Source of the DNA: Salinisphaera orenii subsp. orenii MK-B5
Lineage (GTDB): Bacteria > Pseudomonadota > Gammaproteobacteria > Nevskiales > Salinisphaeraceae
NCBI RefSeq assembly: GCF_003788635.1
Contig: NZ_AYKH01000012.1
Coordinates: 248,001 to 312,000 of the forward strand
Direction: 5' to 3'
Length of the DNA stretch: 64,000 nucleotides
The notes beneath the pieces are model-generated. The model saw only the letters and a list, made by a program, of their open reading frames with translations. It had not been told where the DNA came from and made no database searches. Below are positions 38,406 to 48,627 of this stretch, one piece after another; within the stretch, counting starts at the first letter, position 1; every line of letters begins with the position of its first letter. The translations under genes and the position numbers were made by a program.

Positions 38406-38551
38406 CAGGATACACGAATGACTGGCGATGTAACCCCTTCGCGTCCCCCTCGTCATTCGGACGCCGCAGCAGCCGAAAGGTTCACCCACGGTATCGGCAC
38501 TGCGGGCGCTCGGTTAACCTTGCGCATTATATCGCCATTGCGGGAGAAATG

Positions 38552-39505
38552 ATGCGCGGCTGCTTTCTCGATGCCGGCTCCATGGGCGACGCCCTGGACT
38601 GGACGGCTCTGACCGATACGCTCGACGACTGGACCTGGCATCACAACACCGAGCCCGCGGAGGTCGGCGAGCGCCTGCGCGGCGTGGACGTCGCCGTCAC
38701 CAACAAGGTGGTGCTGGATGCCGGAACCATCGCCGCTGCGGACGCCCTCAAGCTCATCTGCGTGGCCGCGACGGGCGTCAACAACGTCGATCTGCAGGCC
38801 GCCGCCGATCACGGGATCCCGGTACTCAACGTCTCGGGCTACGGCACCCCCGCGGTTTCCCAGCACGTGCTCGCCCTGATGCTCGGCCACGCCACCCGCT
38901 GGGCCGCCTACGATGCCGCAGTGAAGCGCGGCGCCTGGGCCCAGAGCGAATTCTTCTGCTTCCTCGACTATCCCATCGAGGAACTCGACGGCCAGACGCT
39001 CGGCATCGTCGGCCACGGCGAACTCGGCGGCGCCGTGGCCCGGCTGGCCGAAGCCTTCGGCATGACCGTGCTCGTATCCGAACGGCCGGGTGCCGACGAC
39101 GTTCGCCCCGGTCGCGTCGCCTTCGACGACGTGCTCACGCGCGCCGATTTCATCAGCCTGCACTGCCCGCTGACCCCCGAGACCGAGCATCTGATCGACG
39201 CCGCGGCACTGGCGCGGATGAAATCCAACGCGTTCCTGATCAACACCGCCCGCGGCGGGATCGTGGACGCCAGCGCGCTGATCGCGGCCCTGCGCGAAGG
39301 CCGGATCGCGGGCGCGGCGCTGGATGTCCTCGACCAAGAACCGCCGCCGGCGGATCATCCCCTGCTCGATCCGAGCATCCCGAACCTGGTGGTCACGCCG
39401 CACAGCGCCTGGGCCAGCCGCGGCGCGCGCCAGCGCCTGCTGAACCAGATCGCGGCCAACGTGCGGGCATTCCGGGCGGGCGACACCGACCACCGGGTGA
39501 ACTAG
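38552..39505 (+). CDS. D-2-hydroxyacid dehydrogenase, glycerate/hydroxypyruvate reductase-like
   Basis: NAD(P)-dependent enzyme of 317 residues. NTARGGIVD (Arg), the Glu in LDQEPP and the His in TPHSAW give the catalytic triad of the family; LGIVGHGELGGAVARLAEAFGM is the nucleotide-binding motif, with GHGELG in place of the usual GxGxxG. The sequence YGTPAVSQHVLALMLGHATR fits glycerate dehydrogenases of the HprA type. ATG 38552 gives better spacing to GGGAG than the ATG directly before it. Its TAG stop overlaps the stop of the convergent methyltransferase at a shared CTAG. Substrate is inferred. Confidence 0.88.
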   Translation: MRGCFLDAGSMGDALDWTALTDTLDDWTWHHNTEPAEVGERLRGVDVAVTNKVVLDAGTIAAADALKLICVAATGVNNVDLQAAADHGIPVLNVSGYGTPAVSQHVLALMLGHATRWAAYDAAVKRGAWAQSEFFCFLDYPIEELDGQTLGIVGHGELGGAVARLAEAFGMTVLVSERPGADDVRPGRVAFDDVLTRADFISLHCPLTPETEHLIDAAALARMKSNAFLINTARGGIVDASALIAALREGRIAGAALDVLDQEPPPADHPLLDPSIPNLVVTPHSAWASRGARQRLLNQIAANVRAFRAGDTDHRVN

Positions 39506-40104
39506 CGCGAACGACGACGCCAGATCACCAGCCGATTGTTCGCCGGCATCGGCCGGACGTCGGCCGGGTCGAGCCCGTGCCGCCCCGCCAGCGCGTCCAA
39601 ATCGTCCAGGCGCCGCAGCCCCATGGCGGGGTCGCGGGCGCGCAGGGCCGCGTCGAAACGGGCATTGCTCTCGGTCAGGGCCGCCTCGGGCTCGATGAAC
39701 GGCCCATAGAGACACAGCAGCCCGGCCGCGTTCAGACACGCCCCGGCGCCGGCGAACAGCGCGCCGACGGCGTCCCAATCCATGATGTGGGCGACGTTGG
39801 CGCCGAACACCGCGTCGAAGCGCGCGGCCGGCCACGCCCCCCGGACATCGAGCGCCAGCGGCGCCGGCAGCCGCGTCATGTCGGCTTCGACCAGCGCCGC
39901 GACCAGCCGCCGATGATGCGCCGGGGCCTCGCTCGTCTGCCAGATGACCTGCGGCAGGCGGTGGATCGCCTCGAAGGCATGCGTGCCATCGCCCGCGCCC
40001 ACTTCGAGCACCCGGCGCGCATCGACCAGCCACGGCGCCAGCGCGTCGAAGATCGGCTGCTTGTTGCGCTCGGCCGCGCTGTCGTCGCCGATGCGCGTGC
40101 TCAT
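39502..40104 (-). CDS. Class I SAM-dependent methyltransferase, DUF938 family
   Basis: A 200-residue protein of the DUF938 family. The start SAERNKQPIFDALAPWL (AERN motif), VLEVGAGDGTHAFEA (SAM-binding motif I), GANVAHIMDWDAV and LYGPFIEPE are characteristic. The substrate is not known for the family. It overlaps the upstream O-methyltransferase by the usual ATGA, so the two methyltransferases are an operon. Converges on the hydroxyacid dehydrogenase with a 4-bp overlap. Confidence 0.88.
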   Translation of the reverse strand: MSTRIGDDSAAERNKQPIFDALAPWLVDARRVLEVGAGDGTHAFEAIHRLPQVIWQTSEAPAHHRRLVAALVEADMTRLPAPLALDVRGAWPAARFDAVFGANVAHIMDWDAVGALFAGAGACLNAAGLLCLYGPFIEPEAALTESNARFDAALRARDPAMGLRRLDDLDALAGRHGLDPADVRPMPANNRLVIWRRRSR

Positions 40105-40745
40105 CGCTTGCGCGCCAGGGTCAGGCCGTCACCGATCGGCACGAGGCTGAGATCCACGCGCTCGTCGTCGCGCAGCCGCCGGTTGAACGCGCGAATGGCC
40201 TCGGTGTCCGCGCTCGCGTCGTCGGGATCGATCACCCGGCCGTGCCAGAGCGTGTTGTCGGCGATCACCAGCCCGCCCGGGGCGAGCAGCGCCAGCGCGC
40301 GCTCGTAATAGTCCAGATAGCCGGTCTTGTCGGCATCGATGAACACGAAGTCGTGGCGGCCGGCCATGCCCGCGGCGATCTCGGCGTCGAGCGTGGCCAT
40401 CGCCGGGCCGATACGCAGGTCGATACGGTCGGCCACGCCCGCCCGCGCCCAGTCCGCTCGGGCGCGCTGGGTGATCTCGGCGTCGCTGTCACAGGCGATC
40501 AGACAGCCGTCGGGCGGCAGCGCCTCGGCGATCCAGAGGCTCGAGTAGCCCGCGAACACGCCGATCTCGATGCCGCGACGGGCGCCCATCAGCCGCAGCA
40601 GCAGCGCGATCAGCTGCCCCTGCTCGGGATCGATCTGCAGGCCGGCGTCGTCGCGGCTGGCGGTCACACGCCGGTTGTCGGCCATGACCGCGGTCTCGCG
40701 ACTGCTGATATGGCGAAGATAGGTGACCAGCTCCGCGTCGTACAT
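40101..40745 (-). CDS. O-methyltransferase, caffeoyl-CoA/catechol type
   Basis: Class I O-methyltransferase of 214 residues. GIEIGVFAGYSSLWIAEALPPDG is motif I, ACDSDAEITQRAR follows, and DFVFIDADKTGYLDYYERALALLAPGGLVIADNTLWHG carries the metal-binding aspartates (DADK, DN). I start at ATG 40745 with GAGGTG upstream; a longer open frame exists but reads into the cpdA gene on the other strand. Small bacterial members act on catechols or unknown compounds; a methyltransferase role is sure, the target is not. Confidence 0.9.
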   Translation of the reverse strand: MYDAELVTYLRHISSRETAVMADNRRVTASRDDAGLQIDPEQGQLIALLLRLMGARRGIEIGVFAGYSSLWIAEALPPDGCLIACDSDAEITQRARADWARAGVADRIDLRIGPAMATLDAEIAAGMAGRHDFVFIDADKTGYLDYYERALALLAPGGLVIADNTLWHGRVIDPDDASADTEAIRAFNRRLRDDERVDLSLVPIGDGLTLARKR

Positions 40746-40834
40746 GACACACCTCGCTCTCGGGGGCCGAAACCAGGGCTGCGTCGGCCGAACCGTGGCA
40801 GCATACCGCCGTCCTCCGTCGGCACGAAATCGCC

Positions 40835-41602
40835 ATGGCCGCGCTCGAGATTCTGCACCTGACCGATCCCCATCTGCTGGCGGCAGCGCACGCGCGGCTG
40901 CACGGCTGGCAGGTCGAGACGAGCTTCGGCGCGGTGCTGGCCGACGCCCTCCGCCGTTACCCGAACTGCGCCGCCCTTGTCCTGGGCGGCGATCTGGTCG
41001 ACGACGAGAGCGTGGCCGGCTATCAGCGTCTCGACGCACGCCTGCGCGCACTCGGCCGACCGGTGCTGGCGATGGCCGGCAACCATGACGACCCGGCGCG
41101 CATGCAGCGACATCTCGCCGCGGCCACCGTGCACGGCGTGCTGGATATCGGCGACTGGCGGTTGGTCGCCCTGGACAGTCACCAGCCGGGCACCGCGTCC
41201 GGGCACCTCGGCGAACGACGGATCGAAGCACTGGCGCAGACGCTCGGCGCCTGCCCCCACCGCCCGACGCTCGTGTTCGTTCATCACCCGCCGGCTGCGG
41301 TCGGCAGTGCCTGGGTCGACGCCATCGGCCTGGACGACGGCGCGGCCCTGCGGACTTGCCTGGCCGCGCAGCCGCAGGTTCGGGCCGTGGTCTGTGGGCA
41401 CGCCCATCAGGACGCGCGTATCGATTGCGGCGGTTTCGATTGCCTCGTCACACCCTCGACCATGCGCCAGTTCCTGCCGGGAGCGACGGATTTCGGTCTC
41501 GATCCGAAGCGCGGGCCCGGCTATCGCTGTATCGAGCTGGACGACCACGGCCGCTGGTGCACCCGCGTCCACCGGGTCGCGGTCGCGGACGCCTGTGGAT
41601 AA
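40835..41602 (+). CDS. Metallophosphoesterase, CpdA-like (cAMP phosphodiesterase family)
   Basis: Calcineurin-type phosphoesterase of 255 residues. All metal-ligand motifs occur in order: LTDPHL, GGDLVDDES, AGNHDDPARM, VFVHHPPAAVG and CGHAHQDA. The overall order and length match CpdA, which degrades 3',5'-cAMP, and the family is also annotated as Icc. Whether cAMP is the substrate is inferred. Its last codons lie inside a perfect DnaA box (41594-41602), the first of the origin-like region. Confidence 0.88.
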   Translation: MAALEILHLTDPHLLAAAHARLHGWQVETSFGAVLADALRRYPNCAALVLGGDLVDDESVAGYQRLDARLRALGRPVLAMAGNHDDPARMQRHLAAATVHGVLDIGDWRLVALDSHQPGTASGHLGERRIEALAQTLGACPHRPTLVFVHHPPAAVGSAWVDAIGLDDGAALRTCLAAQPQVRAVVCGHAHQDARIDCGGFDCLVTPSTMRQFLPGATDFGLDPKRGPGYRCIELDDHGRWCTRVHRVAVADACG

Positions 41603-42071
41603 ATCCGGGGATAGTTTGTGCGTCCGCTCGTGACGCCCAGCGTCAGTTCGGCCTAAATATCTCGGGACGTCCCGCCTTCCAACCATTAATTGTTTATTTT
41701 CAGAATCCTACGAGATGACAAAAAAAGGCAGTCGTGTGCTTAACAAAGCCTCTGTTCAGCGACAACCCCGTTGACATTGTGCATAACCGCTGGGCCGCTA
41801 AAGACACTCGTTGAGCTATACGCGCTAACCGCTTGAGCGCAAACGCTAAACGAAGAGAATTCACAAAACCTGTGGATAACTCTGTGGAAACGCGTCGAAC
41901 GAAGCGCGTCATCGGGCATGTGATCAGGGATTTGCGCAAACCGGCGATTTTGTAACCAGTCCGACACACCGATTTAAAATCAGAAGTTTATCCAATAATC
42001 GAGGGTGCGATATCGAGAACCGGAAAAAATCCGCGACCGATCGCCATCGCCCGGACGTGCATTGTGCATAA
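41594..42071. other. Origin-like DnaA-box cluster
   Basis: Four sites match TTATNCACA perfectly, all on the minus strand (TGTGNATAA on plus): 41594-41602, 41778-41786, 41871-41879, 42063-42071. Two more match at 8 of 9 in the same orientation: 41735-41743 and 41883-41891. An IHF-like site (AATCAGAAGTTTA, 41978-41990) lies beside a TTATCC half box, and AT-rich stretches occur at 41679-41700 and 41971-42000. Between the cpdA stop and the thiD start (41603-42109) no gene is seen. The box count is seen; an origin or DnaA-binding role is inferred. Confidence 0.65.
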
Positions 42072-42109
42072 CGTCCGGAAAACGGCCGCCCGGTGTTAGA
42101 CTCGCGGCC

Positions 42110-42883
42110 ATGACGCGCCCCAATATCCTGGTCATCGCAGGTCACGACCCGAGCGGCGGTGCCGGCATCCAGGCCGACATCGAATCCGCGGCCGCCAATG
42201 GTGCCCACGCCGCCACCGTGGTCACGCTACTGACCTGTCAGGACACCACCAACGTGTACGGCGTGTCGCCGGTCGAGATCGGTTTCTTCCGCCGCTGTCT
42301 GGATACCGCGATCGCCGACATGTCGTTCGGCGCGATCAAGATCGGGGTGGTTGCGGACGTCGCGCAGGTCGCGGCCATCGCCGAACTCGTGCAGGCGCGT
42401 CCCGACATTCCGCTGGTGGTCGATCCGGTGCTGCGCGCGGCCGGCGGCGGCACACTCGCCGGCGATGCGGTCGGCCAGGCGTTGCGCGATCAGCTGTTCG
42501 CCCATGCCACGGTGATCACCCCCAACGCCGCCGAGGCACGGCTGCTCTGCGACGGCGAATCCGAGCTGGCGCGCTGCGGCGAGCGCCTGTCGCGCCCCGG
42601 CGGCCATGCGCTGATCACCGGCGGCGACGAAGACGGCGCGGCTGTGGTCAACCGCGGATTCGTCGCCGGGCGCCTGGCCCACACCTACGAGTGGCCGCGC
42701 GTGCCGGGCGTCTTTCACGGCTCGGGCTGCACGCTCGCCAGCGCGATCGCGGCGCGCCTGGCCTGCGGTGACGCCACCGAGCGCGCGCTCGCCCAGGCCC
42801 AGGACTACACCTGGCGTGCGATCGAACACGGCTTCGCCGCCGGCCGCGGCCAGCGGATACCGGATCGCCGACCCCTGCCATGA
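42110..42883 (+). CDS. thiD: Hydroxymethylpyrimidine/phosphomethylpyrimidine kinase
   Basis: Ribokinase-like enzyme of thiamine synthesis that phosphorylates HMP twice. 257 residues. Start [22 protein letters not shown] is the family hallmark, followed by [32 protein letters not shown] and the anion-hole [16 protein letters not shown]. Its stop overlaps thiE by ATGA, so thiD-thiE-hemL are coupled. The ATG at 42110 is preferred; no strong ribosome site was seen, and in-frame sequence upstream lies in the DnaA-box region. Confidence 0.95.
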   Translation: MTRPNILVIAGHDPSGGAGIQADIESAAANGAHAATVVTLLTCQDTTNVYGVSPVEIGFFRRCLDTAIADMSFGAIKIGVVADVAQVAAIAELVQARPDIPLVVDPVLRAAGGGTLAGDAVGQALRDQLFAHATVITPNAAEARLLCDGESELARCGERLSRPGGHALITGGDEDGAAVVNRGFVAGRLAHTYEWPRVPGVFHGSGCTLASAIAARLACGDATERALAQAQDYTWRAIEHGFAAGRGQRIPDRRPLP

Positions 42884-43539
42884 GCGCGCCGCACGGTGTC
42901 TATGCCATCTACGACCGCACCACCCTGGCCGACGACGCGCTCGATCGGGTCGACGCCGTGCTCGCCCACGGCGCCCGGTGGCTGCAGTATCGCGACAAGC
43001 GGCCACAGGCACCGGACAAGGCGCTGATCGCCGCCCTGGCCGCGCGTACGCGCGCGCACGACGCGCGCCTGATCATCAACGACGACTGGCGGCTGGCCGC
43101 GGCCTGCGGTGCCGACGGCGTTCATCTCGGCCAGAGCGACGGCAGCATCGCCGCCGCCCGCGCGGGCCTCGGCCCGGAGGCGATCATCGGCGTGAGCTGC
43201 TCGGGCGAGCTCGAGCGCGCGCGGCGGGGCGTCGCCGAAGGCGCGAGCTATGTCAGCTTCGGCCGTTTCTTCGCATCGCGGACCAAGCCCGACGCGCCGC
43301 CGGCCGATCCGGCCGTGCTCGGCGCTGCGCGCGCGCTCGGCGTGCCGGTGGTCGCCATCGGCGGCATCGACGCCCACAATGCGCCACGTCTGATCGCGGC
43401 CGGCGCGGATCTCGTCGCCGTCGCCGGCGCCCTGTTCGCGGCCGCCGACAGCGCCGCGGCCACGCGCGAGCTGGCCGCCGCCGTGGCCGCGGCCCGACGA
43501 TCTTCGGATATTCATCTGCTTCAGGAGTCTCGATCATGA
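42880..43539 (+). CDS. thiE: Thiamine-phosphate synthase
   Basis: Joins HMP diphosphate and thiazole phosphate. 219 residues, TIM barrel. [35 protein letters not shown] and the phosphate-binding [26 protein letters not shown] are standard, as is [14 protein letters not shown]. Overlaps thiD upstream and hemL downstream by four bases each, so translation is coupled through all three. Gene grouping of thiD, thiE and hemL is known in gammaproteobacteria. Confidence 0.97.
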   Translation: MSAPHGVYAIYDRTTLADDALDRVDAVLAHGARWLQYRDKRPQAPDKALIAALAARTRAHDARLIINDDWRLAAACGADGVHLGQSDGSIAAARAGLGPEAIIGVSCSGELERARRGVAEGASYVSFGRFFASRTKPDAPPADPAVLGAARALGVPVVAIGGIDAHNAPRLIAAGADLVAVAGALFAAADSAAATRELAAAVAAARRSSDIHLLQESRS

Positions 43540-44852
43540 GCGAACCCGCAGCCCGTCCCGGCCCGCGCTCGGCGGCCCTGTTCGAGCGCGCACGGCGCTT
43601 CACCCCCGGCGGCGTCAACTCGCCGGCGCGCACCTTCGACGGGGTCGGCGGCGGCGCCCCGGCCTTCATCGATCGTGCCAGCGGCGCGCGCATCCACGAC
43701 GTCGACGGCAACGCCTATGTCGACTACGTCGGTTCGTTCGGGCCCATGATCCTCGGCCACGCCGACCCGGCGGTGATCGAGGCGGTCCAGAAGCAAGCGG
43801 CCAAGGGCCTGTCCTTCGGCGCGCCCACCGGGCTGGAGGTCGAACTCGCCGAGCTGATCTGCGACATGGTCGACTCGATCGAGTCGGTGCGCATGGTCAA
43901 CTCCGGCACCGAGGCGGCGATGACCGCCATCCGGCTAGCGCGGGGCCATACCGGCCGCAACAAGATCCTCAAGTTCGCGGGCAACTACCACGGCCACGTC
44001 GACGCCCTGCTGGTCAACGCCGGCTCGGGCGCCCTCACCCTCGGCATTCCGGGCTCCCCGGGCGTGCCGCAGTCGGTGGTCGACGACACACTGGTGGCGA
44101 CCTACAACGACCTGGACTCGGTGGCCGAGGCCTTCGCCGCCCACGGCGACGAGATCGCGGCCGTCATGGTCGAACCGGTGGCGGGCAACATGAACTGCGT
44201 GCCGCCGGTCGAGGGCTTTCTCGAGGGCCTGCGCGCGCTCTGCGACGACCACGGGGCGCTGTTGGTCTTCGATGAGGTGATGACGGGCTTCCGGGTGCAC
44301 CCGGCCTGCGCCCAGGCCCACTTCGGCGTGACCCCCGACGTGACCGCGCTCGGCAAGATCGTGGGCGGCGGCATGCCGGTCGGTGCGGTCGGCGCCTCGC
44401 GCCGGGTGATGGAGACGCTGGCCCCGACCGGGCCGGTCTACCAGGCCGGCACGCTGTCCGGCCATCCGCTGGGCATGGCCGCCGGCATCGCCACGCTGAG
44501 CCAGATTCGCGGCGGCGCGGTGCACGCCGCGATCGAGCCCCGGCTGGACGCGCTCGTCTCGGGCCTCGAGGCGCGCGCCCGCCGCCACGGCGTGCCGCTG
44601 ACCGTACAGCGGGCCGGCGCGATGTTCGGGCTGTTCTTCACCGACGCGTCGCGGGTGACCCGCTTCGACGAGGTCGCGGCCTGCGACGGCGCCGCCTTCC
44701 GGCGATTCTTCCACGCCATGCTCGACCACGGGGTCTATCTCGCGCCGTCGCCGTTCGAGGCGGCCTTCATCTCCCGCGCCCACGACGAGGAGGCCATCGA
44801 GGAGACGCTGAACGCGGCGGACGCCGCGTTCGCCGCCGTCGCCCGCGGCTGA
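43536..44852 (+). CDS. hemL: Glutamate-1-semialdehyde 2,1-aminomutase
   Basis: PLP enzyme that forms 5-aminolevulinate, the first committed tetrapyrrole precursor in the C5 pathway. 438 residues. Motifs: [59 protein letters not shown] and [16 protein letters not shown] (PLP Lys in GKIVGGG). AGGAG lies upstream of the ATG. Coupled to thiE. No anomaly seen. Confidence 0.98.
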   Translation: MSEPAARPGPRSAALFERARRFTPGGVNSPARTFDGVGGGAPAFIDRASGARIHDVDGNAYVDYVGSFGPMILGHADPAVIEAVQKQAAKGLSFGAPTGLEVELAELICDMVDSIESVRMVNSGTEAAMTAIRLARGHTGRNKILKFAGNYHGHVDALLVNAGSGALTLGIPGSPGVPQSVVDDTLVATYNDLDSVAEAFAAHGDEIAAVMVEPVAGNMNCVPPVEGFLEGLRALCDDHGALLVFDEVMTGFRVHPACAQAHFGVTPDVTALGKIVGGGMPVGAVGASRRVMETLAPTGPVYQAGTLSGHPLGMAAGIATLSQIRGGAVHAAIEPRLDALVSGLEARARRHGVPLTVQRAGAMFGLFFTDASRVTRFDEVAACDGAAFRRFFHAMLDHGVYLAPSPFEAAFISRAHDEEAIEETLNAADAAFAAVARG

Positions 44853-44867
44853 TCGCCCACCGCGCGC

Positions 44868-46907
44868 GTGGGTCACGGCCTGCTCGAGGCACTGCTGGGG
44901 TGGGTCCAGGCCCACCCGCTGGCGGCGCTCGCGCTCGTGTTCGCGGTCGCGCTCGGGGAATCGCTGTTCCTGTTCGGGCTGCTGATCCCCGGCGCGCTGT
45001 TCATGTTCGCCTTCGGCGCGCTCATCGGCGCCGACGCCCTGCCACTGGCGGCCACCTTCGCCGCCGCGATGCTGGGCACGCTGGTCGGCGACGGTGCGAG
45101 CTACGCGCTCGGCCGCCGCTACCGCGGCCGCCTGCAGGCGCTGCCCGGCTTCGCCCGGGCGCCGACACTGGTGGCCCGGGGCCAGTCGTTTCTGGCCACG
45201 CACGGCGGCAAGGCGATCGTGCTGGGCCGGCTCATCGGTGCGCTGCGCCCGATCGTGCCCACCGTGGCGGGTGCAGCCGGGCTGTCGGTCACACGATTCG
45301 CGATCATGGACGTGATCGCCACGCTGGTCTGGGCGCCCTGCTACATCCTGCCCGGCGTGGTCTTCGGCGCCTCGCTGGAGCTCGCCGCCCAGGTCGCGAC
45401 CCGACTGGCGGTGCTGCTGGTGGTGGTCGCGAGCATCGTATGGCTGGCGGTGGCCGCCGCCCGCTTCACGCTCGCAGCCGGCCGGGTGCTGACCCGACGT
45501 TATGCCGAACGCCTGCTCGCCTGGAGCGGTCGCCATCGACGGCTGGGCATCCTCGGCCGCGCGCTCGCGGACCCGCGTCAGCCCGAACTGCCGGCGCTGG
45601 CGATTCTCGCGGCCCTGGTCATGGCCGCGACCGCGTTGCTCTACTGCGCGGTCTGGGGCTGGCCGCAGCCGGTCTATCCCGGCCGCTTCGACGCGCTGGC
45701 CTTCTACGTCACCCAGAGCCTGCACACGCCGATCTCCGACGGGATCGCACGCGTGCTCGCCGAGATCGGCTCGCCGCTGATCTATCTGCCGTTCGCGGCG
45801 GTCATCGGCGCCCTGCTGGCGCTGATGGGCAACTGGCGCGCGGCCGGACACTGGGCGGCGGCGATCGGCTTTTCGGCCCTGGCGACGGTGCTGCTGCGCT
45901 GGTGGCTGGCGATTCCGGGCCCCGGCGCGCTGCTGCACGGCCGCGCCCCCGATCCGCTGTTTCTGGCCGGCGGCGGCCAGGATCTGATCCTGTGCGCCAC
46001 CGTGTACGGGCTGGCCGGCATGGTGCTGGCCTCGCGCCAGCCGGCCGGCGCCCGGCCCTACTATTACGCGGTCACGATCGCCGGCGTCGTGCTGATCGCG
46101 CTCGCGCGGCTGTATCTCGGTCTGGACTGGGCGAGCGATCTGCTCATCGGCCTGCCGGTCGCCTTCGTCTGGCTGAACCTGCTCATGCTCTGCTATCGGC
46201 GCCAGCGGCCGCGACCGGTACGCGGCCGGCCGGTATTCATGGTTCTGGCGGGCTGTCTGGTGATCGCCGCGCTGCTGACGCTGCTGCCTCAGCGGCCTCT
46301 GCCGGAGGCCGCCGGCGCGCAGCCGGCCAGGCCGCTCGCCGACTGGGCCGATGACGGCCACCGTGTGCTGGATGCGCGCATCCGCGACATCGCCGGGCGA
46401 CCGAGCGCGCCGCTCAACGTCCAGGCCGTCGGCGACGCCCACGCGCTGATCGCGACGCTCGCGCGGGCCGGCTGGCATCCGCCGCCGGGCCTGGACGCTG
46501 GCCAGCCGCTGCGCTGGCTCGCACCGGACGTCGACATCGAAACGCTGGCGGTACTCCCGCGCATCCACGACGGGCGCCGCGCCGGCATCACTCTCGTGCA
46601 CGCCATGCCCGCAGACGAGACGAGTCGGCGCAGCGTGCTGCGGCTCTGGCGCAGCGGCGCCTTCACCGCCGACCGGCATCGGCCGATCTGGGTCGGGATG
46701 GTCGATCACCAGCGCGTGGAACGCCGCCTGAGTCTGATCGCCACGGCGGCGGATCAGCGCAGCCACGCGCGGGCGCTGGCCGATCTCGAACGCACGCTCG
46801 CGGCGGCCGGCATCGGACATCGCCGGGTCGCGGGCATCGGCGGCACCACACAGCTGCTGCTCTGGTCCCCGGTGCCCGGCGTCGATGCTAAAGTAGCGCC
46901 GGACTAG
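44868..46907 (+). CDS. DedA-PAP2-LssY fusion membrane protein with an eroded PAP2 active site
   Basis: A 679-residue inner-membrane protein starting at GTG 44868. Residues 1-200 are DedA (SNARE-associated) domain: FAVALGESLFLFGLLIPGALFMF and GRLIGALRPIVPTVAGAAGLS. Residues about 230-450 are PAP2-like membrane helices, but the active motifs are altered: at the PSGH position I read AGGGQD, and the third motif reads ARLYLGLDWASD, with Asp in place of the catalytic His and Ala for Ser. Residues about 500-679 match the LssY C-terminal domain. The family is known as bifunctional DedA/PAP2; here phosphatase activity is doubtful. Role unknown, perhaps lipid transport or scramblase. Confidence 0.85.
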   Translation: MGHGLLEALLGWVQAHPLAALALVFAVALGESLFLFGLLIPGALFMFAFGALIGADALPLAATFAAAMLGTLVGDGASYALGRRYRGRLQALPGFARAPTLVARGQSFLATHGGKAIVLGRLIGALRPIVPTVAGAAGLSVTRFAIMDVIATLVWAPCYILPGVVFGASLELAAQVATRLAVLLVVVASIVWLAVAAARFTLAAGRVLTRRYAERLLAWSGRHRRLGILGRALADPRQPELPALAILAALVMAATALLYCAVWGWPQPVYPGRFDALAFYVTQSLHTPISDGIARVLAEIGSPLIYLPFAAVIGALLALMGNWRAAGHWAAAIGFSALATVLLRWWLAIPGPGALLHGRAPDPLFLAGGGQDLILCATVYGLAGMVLASRQPAGARPYYYAVTIAGVVLIALARLYLGLDWASDLLIGLPVAFVWLNLLMLCYRRQRPRPVRGRPVFMVLAGCLVIAALLTLLPQRPLPEAAGAQPARPLADWADDGHRVLDARIRDIAGRPSAPLNVQAVGDAHALIATLARAGWHPPPGLDAGQPLRWLAPDVDIETLAVLPRIHDGRRAGITLVHAMPADETSRRSVLRLWRSGAFTADRHRPIWVGMVDHQRVERRLSLIATAADQRSHARALADLERTLAAAGIGHRRVAGIGGTTQLLLWSPVPGVDAKVAPD

Positions 46908-46977
46908 CCGGCCGACCGCTGCGCGGCGCCGGCCCCTCCAGATCGTTCATCGTTCGCGCGGACGCGCCGTTACGCCT

Positions 46978-47940
<963 letters not shown>

Positions 47941-47959
47941 CGCGCACACCGGCCCGCGC

Positions 47960-48625
47960 ATGACCGATATCGTCGCCTTCAATCACGTCGTCAAGCGCTA
48001 TCCCGGCGGCAAGATGGCGCTCGACGGCGTGTCGCTGCGCCTCGCGCGCGGCGAGATGGCGTTTCTCACCGGCCATTCCGGCGCCGGCAAGTCGACGCTG
48101 ATGAAACTCATCGGCCTGATCGAACGGCCGACCCGGGGCCAGGTGGTCATCAACGGCACCGATCTGGCCACGGTCCGGCGGCGCCAGATTCCGCGCTACC
48201 GCCAGCGGCTGGGGCTGATCTTCCAGAGCTACAATCTGCTGTTCGACCGCACCGTGTTCGACAACGTCGCCCTGCCGCTGGTGATCCGCGGCCTGGGCCA
48301 CGCCGACATCGCCCGCCGCGTGCGCGCCGCTCTCGACACCGTCGGTCTGCTGTCACACGAACGCAAGTTCCCGGTGACCCTGTCCGGCGGCGAGCAGCAG
48401 CGGGTGGGCATCGCCCGCGCGGTGGTCGATCGCCCCTATCTGCTGCTGGCCGACGAGCCCACGGGCAATCTCGACCCGGCGCTGTCGGCCGACATCATGC
48501 GGCTGTTCACCCGCCTCAACGAGACCGGCACGAGCATCATGATCGCCACGCACGCCATCGATCTGGTCCAGCGCATGGGCCATCGCCGGATCGCGCTCGA
48601 TCACGGCCATCTGGAGGCCGGCTAG
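47960..48625 (+). CDS. ftsE: Cell division ATP-binding protein FtsE
   Basis: ATPase of the FtsEX complex, which activates periplasmic murein hydrolases at the septum. 221 residues. Walker A is GHSGAGKST, the signature is LSGGEQQRVGIARA and Walker B is LLLADEPTGNLD. Only 19 bases after ftsY, two bases before ftsX. No anomaly. Confidence 0.97.
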   Translation: MTDIVAFNHVVKRYPGGKMALDGVSLRLARGEMAFLTGHSGAGKSTLMKLIGLIERPTRGQVVINGTDLATVRRRQIPRYRQRLGLIFQSYNLLFDRTVFDNVALPLVIRGLGHADIARRVRAALDTVGLLSHERKFPVTLSGGEQQRVGIARAVVDRPYLLLADEPTGNLDPALSADIMRLFTRLNETGTSIMIATHAIDLVQRMGHRRIALDHGHLEAG

Positions 48626-48627
48626 GC

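Noticed and set aside
43935-46820. A 961-codon minus-strand open frame
   Set aside because: Antisense to hemL and the DedA fusion; Arg/His/Gln/Gly-rich, no recognisable motif, and the sense-strand genes are certain.
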